Below are positions 15,650 to 24,462 of a DNA stretch of 64,000 bases, one piece after another. Within the stretch, counting starts at the first letter, position 1. Each line of letters opens with the position of its first letter. Below the pieces are notes generated by a model. It had not been told where the DNA came from. It searched no databases and saw nothing but the letters and a program-made list of their open reading frames with translations. The DNA is from Chthoniobacter flavus (lineage in GTDB: Bacteria; Verrucomicrobiota; Verrucomicrobiia; Chthoniobacterales; Chthoniobacteraceae): positions 1-64,000 of the forward strand of contig CAMAUX010000011.1 of assembly GCA_945861435.1 (NCBI GenBank), in the 5' to 3' direction. Made by a program: the position numbers and the translations under genes.

Positions 15650-18276
15650 CTCCCCCGCGCCCCCCAGCTCAGCACGGAAGGGACCAACTCGGGCGCCGCC
15701 ACGCGCACCAGCGCAAACCCCACACCAGCCACCCCGTGCCCAAGCCCCTCGAAAAACTCACTCCCATCCACTGCCGGATGAAACACCAGCGCGCCCTCCG
15801 CCGCACGCAACGCCAACGCCCCAGCCTGCTCCTGCGCAAAACCGTTCGCCCCTGAAGAGAGGGCCAGCTCAAGGACTCCGGCCCTTCCGGAAAAATAGCT
15901 GTCCGTGGGCAACTGCGCCGACAACGCGCGAAGGCCCGCCTCACAGGGCGACGCTCCGCTGCCAAGCCGCGACAGCAAGGCCTCTTCCCAAGAACATTCC
16001 ACCACACTCCGGGCGAGGGGAATGGTCGGACCGCCGGCCCCGGCTACCAACTCCAGCACCTCCGCGTCCGCCCACTCCCGCGCCATCCACTCCAACGCAC
16101 CGCAAATCAGGGGATCCTCCCAAACCCTGCCGTCGCCGCGACCGCCTAGAATCCACTCGCGCACCGTCCCCCACAGAGCGCCCCCCTGCACACGCCACCC
16201 CTCCGCTGGCCGCACCCGGTAGAGCGCCTGAAAGAAAACCGCCATGCCAAGGCGCCCGTTGCGCACACACATCGGCATGCCCTCAAGCCGGAACCTGCCC
16301 CCGTGCCCAAGGTAACACTGCGTCAAATGGGGGCCGGCCCTCCGACTCCGTTCGGCGAGCCCCAGCGCGATCCTCTCCGCAGCAGCGAGCAAATCCGCGC
16401 CGCCCCCATTCCCCGCCGGAGCATCCGCCTTCCTCCCACCTCCCATGGTGGAAATGGGAACCGCGGCTCCCGCGGACCGAATGTAGAGCGCCTGCCGCTC
16501 CAAATCCCCCCATGAAAGCTGCGCAAGGCGCGCCTCCAAAACCTCGCAGGGAGTCTGTTCGAAAACTCCATCCACCCTTCCACCGGGGAAGCACACATCA
16601 CGCGTGTCGCTGAACGTCCACAGCCATGGAAAATCATGCCGTTCCAACGCCGCGTGCTCCTCCCCCAGAAATGCCCACAACGGCATCAGCTTCCCCGTCG
16701 TCTGATGGAGACGCGCAAGGACATCCCACTCCACAAACCGCTCCGCGCCGTTGCGCAACATTTCCAACCGGCCCCCGTGAGCCGCCAGCAGCCTGTAATC
16801 CTCGTCCCCGCGCACACTCACCCGCACGCGAACAGGCTCGGAAAAAGCCTCCCTGAGCGCACACGCAACCCGCGCGGGATCCGCAAGCATGCGCCGATAC
16901 CTCCGCGTGAACCCATCCAGCAAAGCCCCTCCGAAGGACGCCGGATCCACGGCGCGCCCACCCACATGCGGCCGACTCGAGCCGGGGACACACCGCCACT
17001 CTCCACCCCCGCCGGAGATCCCCACCGCACTGTGGTCACACCACCCCCCCTCCAGCGCCTCCCTCCATCGCGGCAACACTTTGGTGAAAAACACCGACCT
17101 GCACAGCTCCGCGCTCGCCTCATCCCCCGCGCCACCGGCCCCCCGCCCGGAGTGCTCCGCCTGCCCCACCAGAAACTCCCCATCCACAAGGACCGGCTCC
17201 GGACCGCGCGCAAAGAAGTTGTGCGAATGCAGATCGGTGCTCCCCAGCAGATGAAATACCGCCAACGCCTCACCCATCCGCAGGTAATACCCATGCACCT
17301 CCCCAAAATCCGCACAGTCCCGCACCCCCACATGCTCCACCCACCCATAACCAGAGCGTCGCACCATAGAGGGCTGAACAACCCCCGGCTCCCGTTGCGA
17401 GAACCGCCCCACCGCCCATTCCAGGTCCACGGGACGCGGCTTGTAAACACACTGGAACCCCTCTTCAAGCGAGAGCACAAGCACCCGACGCCCGCCACTG
17501 TGCGCATCGGATACCGGAGCGCAAACCCCTCCCACCACGCCGCACGCCCGCCCCGCCCACTGCGCAAGGGCGTCCCTGTCCGCCGCAAACCGCCCGATCC
17601 ATTCCGCATTCGACTCAATCCAAAAACCCACCGTCGTCGAAAGACCGCGCGCAAGGACCGGCGCATCCTCGAAAATACGCAACACCCCTCCAGCCCGCAT
17701 CCAATCAAGGAAACCACCGCCCTCACCCATCGGATCACAAGCCACCGCGGCACGATGCGCCTCAAGGCGGAGCGAAAGGGACGCCGCTGCACGACGCGAC
17801 AAGTCCTCGAGCAGCATCCGCTCCAAGTCCCGGAATGCCCCGGGCGCAAGCAGCGTCACCAATCCACCCAACCTCTGCCTCAATCTCGCACTCGCGCGCA
17901 AGACCACCGGCGCCAGCACCGCCTCGAACGCCACGGGCCGGCGATCATCCACAAAACCAGCCTTCTCACGCGCAGGTGCCGCAATCGACTCCACGAGATC
18001 CTCCAAATGAACCATCCAGTGCGGCAGCGCCGAGTCCGGCGAAAACTCCACGCGATCCAGCAGGGCGCACACCTCCTCCGACCAACCGGACCGCTCCAGA
18101 CGCAGCAACCACGCCGCCTCATCGCCATCGCCCGCAGTCTGAATCCAGCGGGCGCGCAGCCGCCCCACCACCTCTGAGCGCGTATCCACCGAGGGCCGGC
18201 ACCCGGCCTCGATGCGCTGGGGCAGCGACAGGGAGTTGGCGGCAATCGAGTGCAACCATGCCTTGGAAACGTTCAC
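15625..18276 (-). CDS. Type 2 lanthipeptide synthetase (LanM)-like protein with degenerate, shortened cyclase domain
   Basis: Dehydratase motifs SDAHSGGRRV, CVYKPRPVDLE, STDLHSHNFFARGPEPVLVDGE; C-terminal LanC-like end GLGHGVAGVGFALVRVAAPELVPSVL; GTG start VNVSKAWLHS preferred over TTG at 18315. Confidence 0.8.
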   Translation of the reverse strand: MNVSKAWLHSIAANSLSLPQRIEAGCRPSVDTRSEVVGRLRARWIQTAGDGDEAAWLLRLERSGWSEEVCALLDRVEFSPDSALPHWMVHLEDLVESIAAPAREKAGFVDDRRPVAFEAVLAPVVLRASARLRQRLGGLVTLLAPGAFRDLERMLLEDLSRRAAASLSLRLEAHRAAVACDPMGEGGGFLDWMRAGGVLRIFEDAPVLARGLSTTVGFWIESNAEWIGRFAADRDALAQWAGRACGVVGGVCAPVSDAHSGGRRVLVLSLEEGFQCVYKPRPVDLEWAVGRFSQREPGVVQPSMVRRSGYGWVEHVGVRDCADFGEVHGYYLRMGEALAVFHLLGSTDLHSHNFFARGPEPVLVDGEFLVGQAEHSGRGAGGAGDEASAELCRSVFFTKVLPRWREALEGGWCDHSAVGISGGGGEWRCVPGSSRPHVGGRAVDPASFGGALLDGFTRRYRRMLADPARVACALREAFSEPVRVRVSVRGDEDYRLLAAHGGRLEMLRNGAERFVEWDVLARLHQTTGKLMPLWAFLGEEHAALERHDFPWLWTFSDTRDVCFPGGRVDGVFEQTPCEVLEARLAQLSWGDLERQALYIRSAGAAVPISTMGGGRKADAPAGNGGGADLLAAAERIALGLAERSRRAGPHLTQCYLGHGGRFRLEGMPMCVRNGRLGMAVFFQALYRVRPAEGWRVQGGALWGTVREWILGGRGDGRVWEDPLICGALEWMAREWADAEVLELVAGAGGPTIPLARSVVECSWEEALLSRLGSGASPCEAGLRALSAQLPTDSYFSGRAGVLELALSSGANGFAQEQAGALALRAAEGALVFHPAVDGSEFFEGLGHGVAGVGFALVRVAAPELVPSVLSWGARGSYPLMGSR

Positions 18277-18514
18277 GCCATGAATCCTACACGGCGCACC
18301 GCATCCCACCAGCAAAGGGCTCCCGGCCGTCCATCGCGCATGCAGCCAGCGTCAGTTCAGCTCCCATCGGCCCGCACAGCGCGACTGCACATCGGCTCCT
18401 CCACCAATCCCCTCCTCGGCCCGACCGCCGCAGCCGTCCTCCCCACGATCGCGACAGCGGTGAAACACCGCCAGCCGCAGAGACCAAAAAACCAGGTTCA
18501 TGTCCAACCCCGGA

Positions 18515-19720
18515 TCATCCGCCCATGGGCCGCTGCGCAAACCCGCGCACGCACCGCCCAAGCTCCTTCGCATCCGATGCGTGGTGTACCGAGGAGAGGG
18601 TCATCCGCAGACGCGCAGTCCCATGCGGCACCGTGGGGAAACGGATCGCCGGCACAAGGAAACCGCGCTCTTGAAGATTCGCAGAAGCTTCCAAAGCGCG
18701 TTCAGCCCCGCCGAGGATCCATGGAATGATGGCGCTGCGCATCACAGCAGACGCCACACCGGACGCTTCCCCTTCCACGCCCCCGTGCAGCGCATTCCCA
18801 AGGCAAGCCACGTTCGCGGCGAGCCTCGCACGCAGCGCATCGCCCTCCGGTGACTCCACCACCGCCAGTGCCGCCAACGCCACCGCCGCTGCAGCGGGCG
18901 CAGGCGCCGTGGAATAAATGAAACTCCGGGCCCGGTTCACGAGGAGATCCACTGCAGCGCGACTCGCGCAGACATACCCCCCGGTGCCTCCCAGCGCCTT
19001 GCTCAGTGTGCCCATCTGCAGATCGACCTCCGCAGCCACCCCCAGCGCATCCGCAAGACCGCGCCCCCCCGTTCCCAGAAGCCCCACCGCATGCGCTTCG
19101 TCGAGCAAGAGCAGCGCTCCGTGACGTTGCTTCAATGCCACAATCTCACGCAGCGGCGCCTGATCTCCGTCCATGCTGAATACCGACTCCGTGACCACCA
19201 GCACCCGCCCGGATGCCGACCGCTCCCGAGCCCACCTCAAGCGCTCCTCGAGCTGACCAAGGTCGTTGTGCCGGAACACGCGCAGCGTAGCGCCGCTCAA
19301 ACGCGCCCCATCAACCAACGACGCGTGGCAGAGCTTGTCGAGAATCACCACGTCCTCGGCTCCACGCAGCATCGCCCCCAGCACGCCGATGGCAGCCGCG
19401 TAACCGCTGGAAAACACAAGCGCGGCCTCGGTCCGCTTGAACTGCGCAAGACGCTCCTCCAAATCCGCATGCACACGCAACGTGCCGCACACCAGACGCG
19501 ATGCTCCGGCACCCACCCCGTACTCATCCACCGCAGCCTTTGCCTCATCACACAACGCCGGCGCGCCCGAGAGCCCGAGATAATCGTTCGAGGAAAAGTT
19601 CAGCAGACGGGCGCATCCCACCGTGATCTCCGGCCTCTGCGGCCCCTCCAGCACACGAAGCCGACGTCGCAAACCCCGGGCTTCCAGCTCCTCGAGCTCC
19701 CCGTGGAATTCCTCCCCCAT
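18515..19720 (-). CDS. bioF: 8-amino-7-oxononanoate synthase / alpha-oxoamine synthase
   Basis: NFSSNDYLGLSGAP, DEAHAVGLLGTGGRGLAD, MGTLSKALGGTGGYVCAS. Confidence 0.85.
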   Translation of the reverse strand: MGEEFHGELEELEARGLRRRLRVLEGPQRPEITVGCARLLNFSSNDYLGLSGAPALCDEAKAAVDEYGVGAGASRLVCGTLRVHADLEERLAQFKRTEAALVFSSGYAAAIGVLGAMLRGAEDVVILDKLCHASLVDGARLSGATLRVFRHNDLGQLEERLRWARERSASGRVLVVTESVFSMDGDQAPLREIVALKQRHGALLLLDEAHAVGLLGTGGRGLADALGVAAEVDLQMGTLSKALGGTGGYVCASRAAVDLLVNRARSFIYSTAPAPAAAAVALAALAVVESPEGDALRARLAANVACLGNALHGGVEGEASGVASAVMRSAIIPWILGGAERALEASANLQERGFLVPAIRFPTVPHGTARLRMTLSSVHHASDAKELGRCVRGFAQRPMGG

Positions 19721-19721
19721 C

Positions 19722-20657
19722 CTAGCGTCCCTTCGAGATCCCCCACGAAAGCAGCCGGTAAGAGTCCGTCCAGATGAACTCCTTCTTGCTGCCAAGCAGC
19801 ACCGAAACCACTTCGCGCCCGTTACCGGCCGCACTCGAAACAAGACAGAAACCCGCCGCCTCCGTGTAACCAGTCTTCAGACCATTGCAGAGCGCGTAGT
19901 TGGCCAGAACCCGGTTCGTGTTGGTGAACTCCGACACCCTTCCGTCGGGATGCTGCCAGGTCAGCGTCTTCAGCGAGGTGAGACCGCGCAGGGTCTTGTT
20001 GCGATACGCCGCGACGCCCAGCTTCGCCATGTCGCGCGCCGTGGAATACTGGCCCGAGGCGGGCAGACCGTTCGGGTTCACGAAATGCGAACTGGCCATG
20101 CCCAACTCCTCAGCTTTGGAATTCATGCGCCGCGCGAAAGCATCGAGGCTGCCGGCATTGTCGCGTCCGAGGCAACGGGCCACGTCATTCATGCTCTTGA
20201 CCATGAGCACCTGCAGCAGCTTGAGGCGCGGGTAGGTCTCGCCCCGCTTGATGTAGAGCTTGGATGGCTCCGCCATCGTGTCGGACTCCTGCACGCTCAC
20301 CTTCTCTCCAAGGTTCCCGGACTCGATCACCAGCAGCGCTGTCATCAGCTTCTGCGTGCTCGCCACCGGACGCCTCTCGTCCACATTGCTCTCGTACAAA
20401 ACCTCGCCCGTCTTCGCGTCCACGAGAATCGCCGAAGCAGCATGAACCTGCGGCGCCCTCCCGCTCGTGTCCGCAGCAAAAGGCTCCGGCACTCCCTTCT
20501 TCGACGGCGTTGCCGCCTCCTTCTTCGCCGAAGACTGAGAGGTCGAAGCCCTCGGTTTGGGGATGTTCTCCCTGCCGGGTGCGGCGTGACCGGAGAGCGC
20601 AGTGCCAACCGAAAAAATGATGAACAGGGCCAGAGGCAGGCGGCGGATCATGCGCAC
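19722..20657 (-). CDS. dacA: D-alanyl-D-alanine carboxypeptidase (peptidase S11)
   Basis: ASTQKLMTALLV (SxxK), KSMNDVA (SxN), CNGLKTGYTEAAG (KTG). Confidence 0.9.
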   Translation of the reverse strand: MRMIRRLPLALFIIFSVGTALSGHAAPGRENIPKPRASTSQSSAKKEAATPSKKGVPEPFAADTSGRAPQVHAASAILVDAKTGEVLYESNVDERRPVASTQKLMTALLVIESGNLGEKVSVQESDTMAEPSKLYIKRGETYPRLKLLQVLMVKSMNDVARCLGRDNAGSLDAFARRMNSKAEELGMASSHFVNPNGLPASGQYSTARDMAKLGVAAYRNKTLRGLTSLKTLTWQHPDGRVSEFTNTNRVLANYALCNGLKTGYTEAAGFCLVSSAAGNGREVVSVLLGSKKEFIWTDSYRLLSWGISKGR

Positions 20658-20715
20658 TTAGTTAATCCATTCCCCGGCCGACGCAACCCAAACTCACGAC
20701 ACCTCGCTCTTCCCC

Positions 20716-21489
20716 TCAGGGCTGTGCTGTGGGCTCTTTGAAATACCGCTTTTCCAAGTCCGCATCCGGCGCCGCCCCAAGCTCGCGCGCTTGAAAATAA
20801 TGGCGGCGCGCCAGCTCCACCGCTGCGGGCGCCCTTTGCAGGTAGAACACCGCAAGATTGTAGTGTGCATCGGGATCCTTCGGATTGAGGTCGATCGCCT
20901 TGCGCATCTCCTCCTCCGCACCCGAGTACCAGCCCTTCTTGCCGAGGGTCAGACTCAGAAAGTAGTGGGTCCGCGCATCCTTTGGCTCCCAAAGAACGGC
21001 CTGCGCAAAAGCCGCAAGCGCCGCATCGAGCTGGTTGGTCTCCAACTCCACCGTTCCAAGCACCAGCCAGCCCACCCCATTCTCCGGAGAACGCCGCACC
21101 AGCTCCCGCAGAAGTTTGCGCGCCTCCTCGTGATTCTTCTGCCTGAGCTCCACCAACCCCAAATTGATCATCGCCAGCGCATTGCCGGGCACCAGTTCCA
21201 GCACACGCCGGAAATCCCGGCGCGCCACCACCAAATCATTCTTGGTAAAAGCCTCCAGCGCTTGCGAGGCCCTCAGGCGTGCCTCCGTATCGCGCTCCTC
21301 CTCGCTCATCTCGGCGACCGGCCGTGGTGGAGGCTCCACCTTCGCCTCGGGCACCTCCTTCGATGCAGATTTCGTCTGCGCCTTGACCGCCCCCTTGCTC
21401 TTGCCCTTGCCGCTCTCCTTCACCGATTCCTCAGCCATCAGCGCCCATGGAAGGGCCGCCATGCAGGCGATCAGCAAGGCAGCCCTCAT
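20716..21489 (-). CDS. Tetratricopeptide repeat protein
   Basis: Signal-like N-terminus MRAALLIACMAALPWALMAEE and TPR units (NALAMINLGLVELRQKNHEEARKLLREL...). Confidence 0.8.
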   Translation of the reverse strand: MRAALLIACMAALPWALMAEESVKESGKGKSKGAVKAQTKSASKEVPEAKVEPPPRPVAEMSEEERDTEARLRASQALEAFTKNDLVVARRDFRRVLELVPGNALAMINLGLVELRQKNHEEARKLLRELVRRSPENGVGWLVLGTVELETNQLDAALAAFAQAVLWEPKDARTHYFLSLTLGKKGWYSGAEEEMRKAIDLNPKDPDAHYNLAVFYLQRAPAAVELARRHYFQARELGAAPDADLEKRYFKEPTAQP

Positions 21490-22301
21490 TATACCCCCAT
21501 CGCCCCCAATGCCCTCGAGCGCTCCGTCGCCGCACGCACGGCTGCAAGGAATCCACCGCGGACACCGCACGTCTCCAAAGCCTCAATACCCGCAATGGTG
21601 GTGCCGCCCGGGCTGGTGACCATGTCGCGCAGAGCCGCCGGATGCTGGCCTGTCTGCAAAACCATCTGGGCCGAACCCGCCACAGTCTGCGCGGCCAGCC
21701 TCAGTGCAAGCTCCCTCGGAAGCCCCATGAGCACACCCCCATCCGCCAGCGCCTCAACCATCAGATAAACAAACGCGGGCCCGCTTCCGCTCAAACCTGT
21801 CACCGCGTCCAAAAGACTCTCCTTCACCGGATACACTGAACCCACCGCACGAAAGATCTTCTCGGTGACTGCGGCGTCGGCAGCCGCCGCGCGACTCCCC
21901 AGCGCGTAAGCAGCAGCGCCATGGCCAATGAGCGCCGGAGTGTTGGGCATCACCCGAACCACCCGGCACCCCGGACCGGCCGCTTTTTCCAAATCCACCA
22001 GCGCAATACCCGCGGCGATGGAGATGACCAACCTGCCCTTGAGCTTCAATCCCTTGAGCGCTCCCAGCGCATCCCCTGGCTTCACACACAGCACGAGCGT
22101 GTCGGCCGCCGCCACCACATCCGCATTGTTCGACGCCACACGGACACCTGCCGCCTTGCCAAGCGCCTCCGCAACACCCGCATGCGCATCGCTCACCCAC
22201 ACCGATTTCGGCGCAAACGCGCCCGCGGCCACGACGCCCTGCACGATGGCAGCAGCCATTTTTCCAGAACCAATAAAGCCAAGGGTCATTCCATGCTTCA
22301 T
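21489..22301 (-). CDS. proC: Pyrroline-5-carboxylate reductase
   Basis: LGFIGSGKMAAAIVQG, VMPNTPALIGHGAAAY, TGLSGSGPAFVYLMVEALADGGVLMGLPRELA. Confidence 0.93.
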   Translation of the reverse strand: MKHGMTLGFIGSGKMAAAIVQGVVAAGAFAPKSVWVSDAHAGVAEALGKAAGVRVASNNADVVAAADTLVLCVKPGDALGALKGLKLKGRLVISIAAGIALVDLEKAAGPGCRVVRVMPNTPALIGHGAAAYALGSRAAAADAAVTEKIFRAVGSVYPVKESLLDAVTGLSGSGPAFVYLMVEALADGGVLMGLPRELALRLAAQTVAGSAQMVLQTGQHPAALRDMVTSPGGTTIAGIEALETCGVRGGFLAAVRAATERSRALGAMGV

Positions 22302-22410
22302 ACCCCGGTGCAGCCCTCAGGCCAATGAGGAAAGCACCCCGGTGAAGACGCCCCGCCTGCGGCTCAATGCGCCATTCTTTCCCCCGAAAAGAGGGCCACA
22401 GCCCGGGGCC

Positions 22411-23694
22411 TTACACAGTGCTCGTCTGCCCGGGGCCTCCCACTGGCAGGTGAATAAGAATCACCGTTCCCTCGCCTTGCGTACTCCGAGCCTCCACTCG
22501 GCCACCGTGCACCTGCACGATGTGCTTGACGATCGAGAGGCCGAGACCGGTCCCCCCCTGCTCCCGGCTGCGCGCCTTGTCCGCACGATAAAACCGCTCG
22601 AAGATGTGCGGCACATCGTCCGCAGGTATCCCCGCCCCATCGTCTTCCACAGAAAGCTCCACCTCCGCGCCAGCAGAACGCGCCCGCAGTTGGATGCGCC
22701 CCTGCGGCGATGTGTACTTGAGCGCGTTCTCGATGAGGTTGTTGAAGACTTGTCCAAAGCGCAGCTCGTCCGCCACCAAAGGCGGAAGATCGCTGGGCAG
22801 GTCCAACTCGAAAGCCACCTGCTTGCGCTCGCACTGGATCTTCCAGTCCTTCACCAACTGCTGGAAAAAGGCGGCGAGATCCAAAGGCACCAGCTTGAGC
22901 GTGAGCCCGCGGGACTCCAGTCGGGCCAGCACCAGCAGATCCTCCACCAAGGCATTGAGCCTGCGCGAGTGCCGCTCAAGGATGGTGACCGTGTCCGAAA
23001 GCTCCTGCGGCGAGACTTCGGGAAAGTCGCGCAGGTTCTCCAAGTAGCCGCGGAAAATGGCAAGCGGCGTGCGCAACTCATGGGAGACATTAGCCACAAA
23101 CTCCCGACGCATATCCTCCAACTGCCTGAGCCGGGTGATGTCCCGCACGATCATCACCACCCCCTCCTCCCCGGCCGCATTGCGCATCGGCACCGCGCTC
23201 ACCGCCAGATGACGCTCCTCTTGGTCGCGCCGCAGAGGCATCTGCTGTTCCTGCGGCTCCCATCGTACCAGCGTCTCCCTCACCAAGACATCCACCGCAG
23301 GTTCACCCAGCCCCTCCATCACCGTCTGACCCGCGGGATCAAAGCCCAGCCCGAAGAGGCGCATCAACGCGGGATTCACCATCCGCAGGATCCCCTGCCG
23401 ATCGACCACCAAAACCCCCTCACCCATGCTCGTCAAAATGGTGCGGAGGTTCATCTCCTCCCGGCTCCGACGCCGCCTCAGGTGCTCCTGTGCATCGGCA
23501 AGCTGCTCCAGAGAGATGGCAAGCGCATTGAAACGACCGCCCCTGGCAAACAGGAAACTCCGGGGCTCACGCCCGGCGGCAAGTTCCCCGATAATACGCT
23601 CCAACTTGCTCCAGTGCTGCAGAAAACGCCGCTGGCGTACAATGCTCAACGCAAGCACAACCGCCAGCGCAAGGGCTACCAGCCATCCAATCAC
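22411..23694 (-). CDS. phoR: PhoR-like sensor histidine kinase
   Basis: PAS region, FVANVSHELRTPLAIFRGYLENL H-box, DDGAGIPADDVPHIFERFYRADKARSREQGGTGLGLSIVKHIV. Confidence 0.88.
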   Translation of the reverse strand: MIGWLVALALAVVLALSIVRQRRFLQHWSKLERIIGELAAGREPRSFLFARGGRFNALAISLEQLADAQEHLRRRRSREEMNLRTILTSMGEGVLVVDRQGILRMVNPALMRLFGLGFDPAGQTVMEGLGEPAVDVLVRETLVRWEPQEQQMPLRRDQEERHLAVSAVPMRNAAGEEGVVMIVRDITRLRQLEDMRREFVANVSHELRTPLAIFRGYLENLRDFPEVSPQELSDTVTILERHSRRLNALVEDLLVLARLESRGLTLKLVPLDLAAFFQQLVKDWKIQCERKQVAFELDLPSDLPPLVADELRFGQVFNNLIENALKYTSPQGRIQLRARSAGAEVELSVEDDGAGIPADDVPHIFERFYRADKARSREQGGTGLGLSIVKHIVQVHGGRVEARSTQGEGTVILIHLPVGGPGQTSTV

Positions 23695-23703
23695 AGCAAA
23701 GCC

Positions 23704-24408
23704 TCAGCTGCAGGAATCAGAAAACCTATACCCAAAGCCACGCACCGTCTCCACATAGTCGGCGGCCGGCCCGAGCTTCTCACGCACCCGCCGGATATGC
23801 GTATCCACCGTACGCGTGTCGATGGCACTCTCATAGCCCCACACATCATTGAGCAAGGCGTCCCGGCTCTGCACCCTCCCACGCCGCTCCATGAGGAGCA
23901 CCAAAAGATTGAATTCCGTGGCCGTGAATTCAACCGCAACACTCTCCACACGCACCTCGTGCCGCCCCCGGTCCACCTCCACCACCCCCGCACGCAGAAC
24001 CTGCTGCGGCTCGGGCGCCACGCTGGATCGACGCAAAACCGACTGAATACGCAAAACCAGCTCGCGAGGACTGAAGGGCTTGGTCACGTAGTCATCCGCG
24101 CCGAGCTCCAATCCAAGGATCCTGTCCACCTCCTCCGCCTTGGCTGTCAAAACAATGATCGGGATATGCGCCGTCGCCGGGTCACTCTTGAGCCGTTTGC
24201 ATACCTCAAGCCCTGAGACCTCCGGGATCATCAGATCAAGCACCACCAACGCAGGCCCAGCCTGACGCGCCTGCGAAAGGGCGGACGTGCCGTCACTCGC
24301 ACGCAGGACACCGTACCCCGCCTGCTGCAGGCTCTGGCCGATGAGATTGAGCATGTCTGACTCGTCCTCGGCCACGAGGATCCATGTGCTGGGATTCTTT
24401 GGATTCAC
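23704..24408 (-). CDS. phoB: PhoB-like winged-helix response regulator
   Basis: VAEDESDMLNLI, VVLDLMIPEVSGLEVC, GADDYVTKPFSPREL, C-terminal DNA-binding domain with DTRTVDTHIRRVREKLG. Confidence 0.88.
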   Translation of the reverse strand: MNPKNPSTWILVAEDESDMLNLIGQSLQQAGYGVLRASDGTSALSQARQAGPALVVLDLMIPEVSGLEVCKRLKSDPATAHIPIIVLTAKAEEVDRILGLELGADDYVTKPFSPRELVLRIQSVLRRSSVAPEPQQVLRAGVVEVDRGRHEVRVESVAVEFTATEFNLLVLLMERRGRVQSRDALLNDVWGYESAIDTRTVDTHIRRVREKLGPAADYVETVRGFGYRFSDSCS

Positions 24409-24462
24409 GGGGTGGTCTTTTTTGGGGCTACACGAAAAGTGGCTTAACCTCCAGCCAACCGC

